From the NCBI GenBank assembly GCA_020845705.1, contig JADLFH010000040.1, forward strand, positions 92,917 through 156,916: 64,000 nucleotides of DNA, written 5' to 3'. This DNA is from Microthrixaceae bacterium. GTDB taxonomy: Bacteria > Actinomycetota > Acidimicrobiia > Acidimicrobiales > Microtrichaceae. The position numbers were made by a program, and so were the translations under genes. Each line of letters opens with the position of its first letter. Positions within the stretch are counted from its first letter, which is position 1. Of this stretch, positions 45,548-53,529 are shown one piece after another. The notes under the pieces are model-generated. The model worked only from the letters and a program-made list of their open reading frames with translations. It searched no databases and was not told where the DNA came from.

Positions 45548-46622
45548 GCGCCTCGTTCACAATGTCGATGAGCCCCGCAACGGCGGGGTCGCTGCTGTCC
45601 GCGGACACCGCCTGGGGCAATGGATGGAGACGGCGAATCTCTACCTGGTCGAACCCGGCATCTCGGACCAGGAACGACAACAGGGCCGAGGGCAACGGGC
45701 GAAGGTGAGTTGGGTCGAACCAGAACCGATGCGCCCCCACCGCGAGGTTCGCTGGATCCGGCGTTTCGAGTAGCACGCCTCCACCAGGGGCCACAGCGCG
45801 GTGGGCGGCGCCGAGGAACCGCGTGAGCACGGCCATCGGCAGGTGCTCCACCACGTGGAAGGAAGTGATGGCACGAAGCGACGCCTCCGGACGGCTTGCC
45901 AGCTGCTCGGTAGCGTCTCCCAGTTCGACACGGAAACCGGCCTCCTTGCATTCCTCCACGAAGTCGGGGTTGATGTCGAGGCCCTCGGGGATCGCGCCCG
46001 CCTCACGCAACAAGGCCAGGAACTCGCCGCGGCCGCACCCCACATCGAGCACCGGGAGTTCCGGATGAGGCAACGAGCAGATGTCCGGTAGGTATTCGCG
46101 CTGAAGCTCTCTTACAACCGACGACGGGCCACGCATCTCCTCCTCGAAGGCGCCGTAGCTGACTGGGTCCAAGGCCGCAGCCAAGCCGGTCTCCGCGGGT
46201 GAGGGCGTCGCGGCGGGCCGGGCATCTGCAACCGTCGACTGGAGGTCAAGATTCCTGACCAGGCGTTCCAACCGGCCGATCCTGGCGGTGGAGCGCTCCA
46301 CTGATAGGGCTCCCACCTCCTCCGCGTGGCGCTGCGCGTGGATTCGTACCGCTTCGGACAGGTCCCTCGCGCGGGCTTCGAGTGACGCGGGGACAGTGTC
46401 CAATTGGGCTCGAAGCGCGTCGTTCTCGATCCGCAGTCGTTCCGTCTGCAGCCGGATGTCGTCTCGGATGGCGCCGAGCTGTTCATGGATGCCGATATCC
46501 ATGGCCTGGAGCCGTCGGTCCAGGTCGTCCACTCGACGGTTCAGCGCTTGGACCTCACGGGTGAGAGGCGAAAAGAGCCGCTGGAGCACCGACCTAGCCC
46601 CCACACCGTCTCCCTTCCTCAT
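45504..46622 (-). CDS. Coiled-coil class I SAM-dependent methyltransferase
   Basis: A 372-residue protein. Residues about 18-125 form a long coiled coil (REVQALNRRVDDLDRRLQAM and on), and from about 175 a Rossmann methyltransferase with VLDVGCGRGE (191-200), GLDINPDFVEECKEAG, FHVVEHLPM and FWFDPTHLRP. ATG 46622 overlaps the stop of the GT4 gene upstream (ATGA). It closes the operon that holds wzm and wzt. In ABC-exported O-antigens a coiled-coil methyltransferase (WbdD) caps the chain and sets its length, and Wzt reads the cap; a similar role here is inferred. Confidence 0.85.
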   Translation of the reverse strand: MRKGDGVGARSVLQRLFSPLTREVQALNRRVDDLDRRLQAMDIGIHEQLGAIRDDIRLQTERLRIENDALRAQLDTVPASLEARARDLSEAVRIHAQRHAEEVGALSVERSTARIGRLERLVRNLDLQSTVADARPAATPSPAETGLAAALDPVSYGAFEEEMRGPSSVVRELQREYLPDICSLPHPELPVLDVGCGRGEFLALLREAGAIPEGLDINPDFVEECKEAGFRVELGDATEQLASRPEASLRAITSFHVVEHLPMAVLTRFLGAAHRAVAPGGGVLLETPDPANLAVGAHRFWFDPTHLRPLPSALLSFLVRDAGFDQVEIRRLHPLPQAVSADSSDPAVAGLIDIVNEALTGPVDYLLLARRP

Positions 46623-47842
46623 GCCGAACCTCCGACGAGCCTGGCCCGGCAAGCGTGCCAGTGCCGTAGCGAATCCTCCACACAGCTCTCGAAGGCGTCA
46701 AGCACCGAAGGCCAGTCGTAGCGTTGCACATAGCGTCGGCCGGCACTGCCCAACTCCCGACGAAGCGACGGGTTCTCCAGGAGGACATCGAGGGCCACCT
46801 CGAACTCCGCGTAGTTCGCATAGGTCAGCCCGCCGCCAGATCGCCGCACCTGCCCTGCGAGCACGTCGCAGCGTCCTTGGACGAGGGCGGGTCGTGCCAC
46901 CTGCCAGCCCTCGGCGAGGCTGAGCGAGAAACTCTCGAAGTAGGAGGGTTGCACGAGCACCTCGGCTCCCGAGGTCAGGGTCCACCTGTCGAGATCATCG
47001 ACGAACCCGGTGATCACCACACCGTCGCCCACCCTTGCTCCTGCCTCATTCGAGCCGACCAGGACAAGCCGAATGTCACTGCCTCGTCGCTGACGATATG
47101 CCTCGATGAAGTCGATCAGCTCAAAGGTTCCCTTACCTGCGTCGACCCGTCCGACAGATACGACGTAGGGGGTTTCGGAAAGCCCGAAGGGAACAACTTG
47201 ATCCTCTAGTGCCGGAACGGGTCCCAGGCCTCCGCCCACGACCCTCAACAGTCCTGGTGGGCGGAATCTGGCCTCGATCAGGGCCGCCTCCTCCTCGGTC
47301 AGGGCACAGATCCCAGCGGCATGGTCGAACAACGCCCGCACCTGCGGCAACCGCACGTACGGCTCGTCGTGCACCACAGGCTGCAACACGGTTGGACGGA
47401 TAGCGGCGGCGGTCGCCATGCCTTCGAGCGAGGTGCGGAACAGGTACCCCGAGAACACGACCGCCTCGAAGTCCTCCACTCGACTCTGCAACCACGGCAC
47501 CAGACCCGGCAGTTCGGGTCCGAGCATCGTCGACCACGCCTCGGCCACGACCATCGACAGTGGAGCGCCCCCGACCGGCTCACGAACGCGGCGGTCAAGC
47601 GCGGCGAAGACGCGGTTGTCGCGCGGCATCGCCGTGGGAAGTCGATGCACCGGGATTCCGGAAACGAGATCGTCACCCGGCGAATAGGAGTTCGCCCAGT
47701 CGATGTAGCTGCGCGCACAGCTCGTCAGCACCTCGATGTGATGCCCACGGGCCGCGAGACGTTGGGCGAACTGGCGGAGCAGTTGCTCGGCCCCGCCTGC
47801 GATGTCGTGGCCGTATCGCTGGGAGACAAGGAGAAGCTTCAC
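46619..47842 (-). CDS. GT4 glycosyltransferase
   Basis: A 407-residue GT-B protein with KLLLVSQRYGHDIAGGAEQL at the N-terminus, VVSVGRVDAGKGTFELIDF as the donor-domain phosphate loop and LVQPSYFESFSLSLAEGW containing the catalytic acid. GTG 47842 overlaps the wzt stop as GTGA, and its own stop overlaps the methyltransferase start. The family is retaining; donor unknown. It is a paralogue of the transferase at 44297. Confidence 0.88.
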   Translation of the reverse strand: MKLLLVSQRYGHDIAGGAEQLLRQFAQRLAARGHHIEVLTSCARSYIDWANSYSPGDDLVSGIPVHRLPTAMPRDNRVFAALDRRVREPVGGAPLSMVVAEAWSTMLGPELPGLVPWLQSRVEDFEAVVFSGYLFRTSLEGMATAAAIRPTVLQPVVHDEPYVRLPQVRALFDHAAGICALTEEEAALIEARFRPPGLLRVVGGGLGPVPALEDQVVPFGLSETPYVVSVGRVDAGKGTFELIDFIEAYRQRRGSDIRLVLVGSNEAGARVGDGVVITGFVDDLDRWTLTSGAEVLVQPSYFESFSLSLAEGWQVARPALVQGRCDVLAGQVRRSGGGLTYANYAEFEVALDVLLENPSLRRELGSAGRRYVQRYDWPSVLDAFESCVEDSLRHWHACRARLVGGSA

Positions 47843-49056
47843 CGGCGAATCCGCCACTCCCCTCGCAGATCCATGAGTCCGTGGGGCGGTAGGCCGCCTC
47901 CATGACGTACCGCTATTCGCCATTCGCGCTCTGCCCGCACGAAGTGGTGTTGGACGAACTTGTCTGAGATCCCGACCGACAACTCGAACTCACCCGGGGT
48001 GAGCGGTAACGAGGGGACGTGGAAGTCGATTGAACCGGTGCCCACAACTCGACCCGTGGGCACGGCGTCGATCTGCGTGTTGGTCCCGGTCAGGTGGATT
48101 CCCGATGCCGAGAACAGCGCGATCCCGAACACCGGGTCTTCGAGCGGCTCTGAGGCGTGGAAGTGGATCCGGATCGTGAAGGGGTCCCCGTGGATCGCGC
48201 TCGCCATCGGGTTGCCCGAGCGGTCCAGGAACTCGACATCGGTGAGAGTGATCGCCTCGCCCAAGTCCCGAACCTCCCGTGTCGGCTCAGATTGCGAGAC
48301 CGACTCGCGGGTGGCCGCCTCCGCGTCGTTCACCCGTTTCAGGTAGGCGGCCGCCACCTCGGGGCCGTCACCGACCATCTGGATGACGCCCCGCTCGAGC
48401 CACGCGGCACCGTCACACATGCTCTCGACCGTGGCCATCCCATGAGTTACCACCACGATCGTCGTACCGTCACGCCGCAGTGTGTAGAGGTGGTCGAAGC
48501 AGCGTCGCTGGAACTGCTCGTCACCGACAGCGATCACCTCGTCGATGATGAGGATCTCCGGCTGCACGTGCACCGCTACCGAGAAGCCGAGGCGCACGTA
48601 CATACCGGTCGAGTAGACCTTCACCGGCGAGTCCAAGAACCGCTCCACGCCGGCGAAGGCCACGATGTCGTCGAAGACCCGGTCGATGCTCTTGCGGGAC
48701 ATCCCGAGCATCGTGGCGTTCATGTAGATGTTCTCCCGGCCAGACAGGTCGGGATGGAACCCTGCTCCCAGCTCGAGCAGCGTCGATATGCGGCCGTCGA
48801 CCCGAACCTCACCCGCGTTCGGTTGGTAGATGCCGGCGATGCAGCGCAGCAGGGTCGACTTACCCGAGCCGTTGTGGCCGATGAGCGCGTACATCGCTCC
48901 CTCGGGGATCTCCAACGACACGTCCCGCAACGCCCAGAACTCGTCCGCGGAGCGGTCACGGCCGCGACGGGTGAACAGCTCCTTGATGGAGGTGGAGCGG
49001 TCCGCCTGGAGGCGGAAGCGCTTCGACACCCCGTCGACGACGATCTTGTGCGACAC
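47839..49056 (-). CDS. wzt: ABC transporter ATPase Wzt with C-terminal glycan-binding domain
   Basis: A 405-residue protein. The ATPase (about 1-255) has Walker A GHNGSGKST at 60-68, a Wzt/TagH-type signature YSTGMYVRLGFS in the place of LSGGQ, Walker B ILIIDEVIAVGD and the switch His in VVTHGM. Residues about 265-405 form a Wzt_C-like beta domain (LTDVEFLDRSGNP, HFHASEPLEDP, SIDFHVPSLPLTPGEFELSV). It drives export of a lipid-linked polysaccharide, and the C-terminal domain usually reads a terminal modification. GTG 49056 has GAGGAG upstream and starts 2 bases after the wzm stop. Confidence 0.93.
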   Translation of the reverse strand: MSHKIVVDGVSKRFRLQADRSTSIKELFTRRGRDRSADEFWALRDVSLEIPEGAMYALIGHNGSGKSTLLRCIAGIYQPNAGEVRVDGRISTLLELGAGFHPDLSGRENIYMNATMLGMSRKSIDRVFDDIVAFAGVERFLDSPVKVYSTGMYVRLGFSVAVHVQPEILIIDEVIAVGDEQFQRRCFDHLYTLRRDGTTIVVVTHGMATVESMCDGAAWLERGVIQMVGDGPEVAAAYLKRVNDAEAATRESVSQSEPTREVRDLGEAITLTDVEFLDRSGNPMASAIHGDPFTIRIHFHASEPLEDPVFGIALFSASGIHLTGTNTQIDAVPTGRVVGTGSIDFHVPSLPLTPGEFELSVGISDKFVQHHFVRAEREWRIAVRHGGGLPPHGLMDLRGEWRIRR

Positions 49057-49058
49057 GC

Positions 49059-49874
49059 TCAGATCTCCTCGATGAAGCGTGGGGCGTTGCGGGAGAAGAC
49101 CCACCATCCGCCCAACAGCGCCACCGTGGCTGCCAGCAACATGGCGATCCAGTTGCGCAACGAGGGCGCGTGCAGCAGGTAGACGCTGGAGCGGATGGCT
49201 TCGACGAAGTGGGTGAGTGGGTTGAAGACGAGCACGTCGCGCGGGTCGACGCCGAGGACCTTCCCGTCGATGATGTCGAGCCGGTAGACGATGGGAGTGC
49301 TGTAGAACATGAGCTGCAAGCCGATCCCCACCAGGTAGTTCACGTCGCGGTACCGCACGTTGAGCAGGCTGATCAGCAGCCCCAGCCCGAACGCGAACAG
49401 CGTCACGAGCGCCACGATCGGAACCACGAACACGAAGGTCCAGCTCACGTTGCCCAGCGCGATCATGAACCCCAACAGGATCGCCGTCTCGATCGCGGTT
49501 TGGATGAGCGTGGTGAGCGTCGCGGCGATGATCGGACACTCCGGGGGGAAGTACGTGCGGGTGAGCATGGGGCCTGCCGCCAGGAACGAGGAGATCGCCT
49601 GGTTGACGCCCGACGCGAAGGCGTTCCACATGACAAGACCGCAGAAGAGAAACAAGGCGAAGCTCTTGGTTCGACCGTTGCCCGCGGCAAGGGCGCTGTC
49701 GTTGCCGCCGAGGAACACCCCGAAGACGACGGTGTAGATGCCGAGGGTGACGCCGGGGTTGATGAGCGACCAGAGGCGGCCCAGGACGCTCTTCTTGTAA
49801 CGGGATCGGAGGTCCCTCATCGCGAGGTTCGTGATGAGGGTCCGGTACTCCCAGACTTTGGCGGGGGCGCTCAT
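49059..49874 (-). CDS. wzm: ABC-2 type polysaccharide export permease Wzm
   Basis: A 271-residue permease with six membrane helices. The cytoplasmic lead LAMRDLRSRYKKSVLGRLWSLINP is typical of Wzm/TagG, and the late LLISLLNVRYRDVNYLVGIG and TPIVYRLDI stretches match the family. With Wzt it forms the channel that flips the finished glycan-lipid across the membrane. It lies between wzt and the long GT4-like gene, 17 bases from the latter. Confidence 0.93.
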   Translation of the reverse strand: MSAPAKVWEYRTLITNLAMRDLRSRYKKSVLGRLWSLINPGVTLGIYTVVFGVFLGGNDSALAAGNGRTKSFALFLFCGLVMWNAFASGVNQAISSFLAAGPMLTRTYFPPECPIIAATLTTLIQTAIETAILLGFMIALGNVSWTFVFVVPIVALVTLFAFGLGLLISLLNVRYRDVNYLVGIGLQLMFYSTPIVYRLDIIDGKVLGVDPRDVLVFNPLTHFVEAIRSSVYLLHAPSLRNWIAMLLAATVALLGGWWVFSRNAPRFIEEI

Positions 49875-49891
49875 TCGGGTGGGAGAACCTA

Positions 49892-52171
49892 TCAGGAGAC
49901 CGCTATGGCCTTGAGATGGCGGAGCATCGCGTCACCGACGCGCCCGGCGTCGAATCGGGCGACCGAACGGTGTCCCGCTTCGGTGAGCCGACGGCGAAGG
50001 TCGGAGTCGGCCGCGAGGTTGCGCAGTTGCTCGGCGGCCTGCTCGACGTCGGGATCGGCCCAGTGGCCTTCGGCCGGGTAGTAGTGGCCGGGCCCGATCT
50101 CGACAGTGGGCCCGTCGACCGGCAGGGCCGCGCCACCGCTGGTGAGATCGGTGGTCCCCGAGTAGTCGGTGGCGATGACGGGAGTGCCCGCAGCCATCGC
50201 CTCGGCGATGGTGAGGCCGAGGCCTTCGCTGCGGTGGAGGGACATGTAGCAGTCGGCGGCGGCCACCAGCGCCAGACGATCGTCGCCGTCGAGGTAGCGG
50301 TCCCACAGCTCCGCGCCGGGCACTCCGCCGACCGCGTCCGCGAGTTCCTCGCGCTCGTCGAGGCGACGCTCGCCGTTGATCGACTTGATGATGAGCCGCG
50401 CGGAGCCGTCGGGGAACGCCCGGTGGAAGGCGTCGAGGAGCCCCAGGGGGTTCTTGCGACGTGAGATCGACAGGAAGTCGAAGCTGAACAACACGGTGAA
50501 CCGCTCATCGAAACCGAGCCGCGCCCGAGCGGTGCTGCGATCCGGGATCGCCGGGAAGACCAGTGGGATCGGCATGTGCACGACGGGTTTGTCGGTGTGG
50601 GCTGCGAACACGTCACGCAGATAGGTGGTGGCACCCCACACCTCGTCCACGAGCTCAAATGACCCACGGTGCGACTCCGGCATCACGTCGGTCTCCCAGT
50701 ACCACAGCCCGATGTTGTAGCGACCCTCCATCAGCTCACGGCCGACGTCATCGACGAACAGCGGCAGCTGTTCGGCCGTGATGAGGATGAGGTTGAAACG
50801 GTACGGGGCGCGTGTCGAACGGGATTTGTGACCACGCTGGCGGCTGTCGGTGCGGTCGTAGCTCACCTCGGTCCAGGGAATCCCGGCCGCGTCGAGGGCG
50901 AGGGCGACTCGACGCACGGCAACGCCGAGGCCGGCTTCGGAGCCGTGGTAGCCGATGAGGTTCACCCCGAAGTCCAGCTCCGGGGGCTCCGATGGCGGAA
51001 GGGGCCGCGGCCTCGGCGGGTCGGGCAGCACCGCGAGGTTGGTGACGCCTTCGGCCAGGCCCGAGGTCCACATCCATCGTTCGAAGCCGAGGCGGTCACG
51101 CCAGCGCACCGACGGGAACACGTGGGCGAGGTCGTCGCGTCGGGCCCACACGTCATCCGCGACACGGGACATGGCGGTGGCCGAGTGCTCCCCCGCTGCC
51201 GACGCCCAATCGAGGAATCCCCGAACCTCTCCGGCCACGTACGGGTTCGCGGGGCGTTCGGCCTCTCCAGCCGCGGCGCGGGCGAGGGCCAGGCGGTATT
51301 CCGTCGCAAGGCTTGGTCCGCATCGCCACTGCGGCAGCGGCAGGTCGCGATCCGGGCGAGGGACCCATCCCGCGGCACGCAGCGCGTCGGCTCGCCGGTG
51401 GAGCAAGAGGCGCAGGCCGGGCGTCTCGCTGACCGACACCTCGCCGTAGCGCCACGGGTGATCGGGGTCGAACTCCGGGTAGTGCGCAAGGACGAGGGGG
51501 CGGCCGTCGATGAGACAACGCGTCGGGTCGTCCGCTGATACGTCGAGGCGCAGCTCGGAGACCGCAGCAGGATGCAGCCGGAACCGTCCGTCGCTGCCGG
51601 CGGCGAGGCCCGGGGCCTGACCGAGGAAGGAGCGCCACGGGCACAGCCGGTCGTCCTCGTCGATCTCCTCCCGCAACACCCACTGTCGGGCCTCACGGGT
51701 CCACCACTCCACCAGCGCCGCCGACCGCGGGCCGAAGATGCCGAAGTCCGCGAGCCAGCCTCCGGCGACGCCGGCCGATGAGCGGTCGAAGCGTGCGGGC
51801 AGCAACAGGGTGCCGTCCTGGGCCTGGGAGATCAGCTCGTCGAGAGGTCCGTGCAGTCCGCTGGTAGCGGCCAGCGCAACGACGGTCCCGCCGTCGCCGA
51901 GCAGTTCGGCCACCACCGCCGGCAGCACCGCCCAGCGCATCGCGGCGGGCGACATCCCCAACAGCAGGTCGGTGGCGCGAAGGTCGCTGATCGACACGGT
52001 GTGCGCGTAGCGGATCTGCTCGCCCGCTGTGGCGAAGGGTGCTTCGGTTGGGCGTGGGTCGCAAAGCAGCCAGACGATCTCGGCTTCGGGGTGGTGCCGC
52101 CTGACCCCGGCCGCAGCGAGGGACGCCTCGGCGGGCGCCTGGGACGATGCGAGGATCAGGAACCGGAGCAC
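49892..52171 (-). CDS. Large GT4 glycosyltransferase with unusual N-terminal half
   Basis: A protein of about 759 residues. The C-terminal half (from about 400) is a GT-B family 4 protein: FGVNLIGYHGSEAGLGVAVRR, NIGLWYWETDVMPE, FSFDFLSISRRKNPLGLLDAF split around residue 575, and SLHRSEGLGLTIAEAMAAGTPVIATDYSG with the E-x7-E motif. The N-terminal 390 residues start FLILASSQAPAEASLAAAGV and hold an ADFGIFGPRSAALVEWW stretch; they resemble a nucleotide-diphospho-sugar type fold only weakly. GTG 52171 is used; another GTG lies 7 codons earlier. It heads the wzm-wzt operon. Confidence 0.85.
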   Translation of the reverse strand: MLRFLILASSQAPAEASLAAAGVRRHHPEAEIVWLLCDPRPTEAPFATAGEQIRYAHTVSISDLRATDLLLGMSPAAMRWAVLPAVVAELLGDGGTVVALAATSGLHGPLDELISQAQDGTLLLPARFDRSSAGVAGGWLADFGIFGPRSAALVEWWTREARQWVLREEIDEDDRLCPWRSFLGQAPGLAAGSDGRFRLHPAAVSELRLDVSADDPTRCLIDGRPLVLAHYPEFDPDHPWRYGEVSVSETPGLRLLLHRRADALRAAGWVPRPDRDLPLPQWRCGPSLATEYRLALARAAAGEAERPANPYVAGEVRGFLDWASAAGEHSATAMSRVADDVWARRDDLAHVFPSVRWRDRLGFERWMWTSGLAEGVTNLAVLPDPPRPRPLPPSEPPELDFGVNLIGYHGSEAGLGVAVRRVALALDAAGIPWTEVSYDRTDSRQRGHKSRSTRAPYRFNLILITAEQLPLFVDDVGRELMEGRYNIGLWYWETDVMPESHRGSFELVDEVWGATTYLRDVFAAHTDKPVVHMPIPLVFPAIPDRSTARARLGFDERFTVLFSFDFLSISRRKNPLGLLDAFHRAFPDGSARLIIKSINGERRLDEREELADAVGGVPGAELWDRYLDGDDRLALVAAADCYMSLHRSEGLGLTIAEAMAAGTPVIATDYSGTTDLTSGGAALPVDGPTVEIGPGHYYPAEGHWADPDVEQAAEQLRNLAADSDLRRRLTEAGHRSVARFDAGRVGDAMLRHLKAIAVS

Positions 52172-52193
52172 AGCGGGCCATTCTTGTCGCACC

Positions 52194-52199
52194 TAGGCT
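52194..52199 (+). promoter_or_regulatory. -10 hexamer TAGGCT of the 52207 gene
   Basis: TAGGCT, 7 bases, then GTG 52207. It sits between two divergent start codons. Confidence 0.5.
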
Positions 52200-52206
52200 C
52201 GCGGCC

Positions 52207-52563
52207 GTGGCCTCTTCACCGTCCGGTCTCCGTTCCTTCGCAGCAGCGATCCGTCACCTCGCCACCACGCGGCACGAGATGATCGCCCTCGCGCGCGATC
52301 AGCGGGCGCTGGTGCAGCAGGTGCGTGACGCCGAGCAGACCATCGACGATCTGGCCCAACGCACCCGCCACGCCGAGGACCTCGTCGCAGGCTTGGATGC
52401 CTCGGTCGAGCGGATGCACCGGACCCTCGTGGAGTCCGATCCCCGCATGGCGCTCGACATCGCCACCGCCGTGCGCGACGACGTGCGGACGCTGCTGGTG
52501 GAAGTCACCGAACAGGCCAACCTCCTCCGCGACAGGGCAACCACTACCCATGGCGAGAGCTGA
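52207..52563 (+). CDS. Small coiled-coil protein, function unknown
   Basis: A 118-residue protein, nearly all helical. Heptad-like stretches are LVQQVRDAEQTIDDLAQRTR, AEDLVAGLDASVERMHRTLV and VRDDVRTLLVEVTEQANLL. No signal peptide or membrane helix. The GTG start is fixed by the -10 hexamer; the open frame extends 20 codons further without support. It is divergent from the GT4/wzm/wzt operon and followed by a broken nucleotidyltransferase. It is comparable in kind to the coiled-coil proteins at 26227 and 42701. Confidence 0.7.
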   Translation: MASSPSGLRSFAAAIRHLATTRHEMIALARDQRALVQQVRDAEQTIDDLAQRTRHAEDLVAGLDASVERMHRTLVESDPRMALDIATAVRDDVRTLLVEVTEQANLLRDRATTTHGES

Positions 52564-52600
52564 CCTGTCTCTCACGCCGGCAACGTGGAAGCATGGTCCG

Positions 52601-52786
52601 GTGGACCTCGGACACGGGATTCGCATCAACGAGGATGAGCTTGCCGAGTTCTGCGCCGAACATGGCGTGAAGCGTCTCGCTGTCTTCGGTTCCGTGCTCG
52701 GTCGAGACGGTCCCACATGCCTCATTCCGATTCTTGAGGCAAGGAGGGCCGGATTGCGGTCCTCACCGCCTCATAGCCGACTTTGA
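52601..52786 (+). pseudogene. Truncated MNT-type nucleotidyltransferase
   Basis: From GTG 52601 about 36 codons read like the start of a minimal nucleotidyltransferase (INEDELAEFCAEHGVKRL then AVFGSVLGRD). In intact proteins the FGS motif is followed by the DFxxDSDIDLLV metal site. Here the similarity stops at about 52710, and the frame enters the TGAGGCA repeat element at 52718 and ends at a stop at 52786. The catalytic aspartates are missing, so the product cannot be an active transferase. No partner HepT-like gene follows. Confidence 0.65.
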
Positions 52787-52791
52787 GGCAG
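52718..52791. repeat. TGAGGCA/TGCCTCA repeat, diverged copy
   Basis: Order of motifs: inverted TGCCTCA (52718), direct TTGAGGCA followed by AGGAGGGCCGG (52734), inverted GCCTCA (52768) and direct TTGAGGCAG (52783). This is the same order and spacing as in the 72-base units at 19425-19568. The first two copies form a 7-base stem. The element begins within about 10 bases of the end of nucleotidyltransferase similarity. Confidence 0.75.
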
Positions 52792-53009
52792 AACGGCTCG
52801 TTCCTCCGCAACCACTCGCCAATGAACCACGCGACCCCTTTGAATCCGTCGCCTAAGCCATGTGTCAAGGGCCTGGCCGCTGTCTTTGATGGCGACCCAC
52901 GGCCGTTCGAGGAGTGGATGTCCTGATGCCCGCGGTGGTCGAGGTGTCGTCACGTTCGTTAACGAGAACCACGCGAGCGGACGCCTGCGCGATCCGCTAG
53001 CCCCACACC
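52792..53009. other. Stretch without a recognisable gene
   Basis: No frame here shows a family motif or the expected codon bias, and the reading frames on the minus strand overlap the repeat and look like chance. Together with the pseudogene and repeat it makes about 450 bases of decayed or non-coding DNA. It may hold the rest of the disrupted locus in unrecognisable form. Confidence 0.5.
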
Positions 53010-53429
53010 TCAACTGAGACAGTACGACTCCCATGCCTCCATGTCCCGGCCGAACTGGGGCAGGAGGAACGCCGCCACGATGAAGAGGCTCACGAGCGCG
53101 ATCACCACGGCCGCCTGCGACCGTCGTTGCGGCTGACGCGGCCAGATCAACACGACCCACCACGGCAACGTGGCGATCCCGACAGCGAGGAGCTGGGCGA
53201 TCAGGTCGCCGCTGGTGACCGCCGGCGCATCGGAGTTCGCTCCGCGCTCACCGAAGAACCCCCACTTGCAGTTCCCGAGGCCGACCGCGAAGTAGCCGAC
53301 GGCGATCCCGACGAGGGTGGTGAGCCAGGCCGAGATCCAGCCGAGGATCACAGCACCACGGCGCAGCCAACCGGGCGCTCCACCGGCAGGCGGGACAGAG
53401 CGGGGCGGAGGGACCTGAAGTTGTTCCAT
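53010..53429 (-). CDS. Small membrane protein, function unknown
   Basis: A 139-residue protein with a Pro-rich lead and three hydrophobic helices (about 24-50, 77-97 and 108-126). The loop between the first two has NCKWGFFGERGANS with one Cys; another Cys stands near the end (YCLS). It is alone on the minus strand between non-coding DNA and the GT2 gene. I do not recognise it. Confidence 0.65.
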   Translation of the reverse strand: MEQLQVPPPRSVPPAGGAPGWLRRGAVILGWISAWLTTLVGIAVGYFAVGLGNCKWGFFGERGANSDAPAVTSGDLIAQLLAVGIATLPWWVVLIWPRQPQRRSQAAVVIALVSLFIVAAFLLPQFGRDMEAWESYCLS

Positions 53430-53470
53430 GGGTCAGTTGTCGCCCGCCGTCGACCGTGGGCCCATCGGGT

Positions 53471-53497
53471 ACGCCCCCCACCTCAGGTTGGGGGCGT
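53471..53497. terminator. Hairpin downstream of the 53530 GT2 gene
   Basis: ACGCCCCCCACC and the paired TTGGGGGCGT form a stem of about 10 bases with a small loop. There is no T run, so it may be a weak terminator for the minus-strand gene that ends at 53530. Confidence 0.5.
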
Positions 53498-53529
53498 GCA
53501 CCTCAACACGCCGACCGATGGTCGGTGGC

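Noticed and set aside
52771..53163. Minus-strand 130-codon frame
   Set aside because: It overlaps the repeat element and the membrane-protein gene at 53010 in another frame and has no recognisable features.
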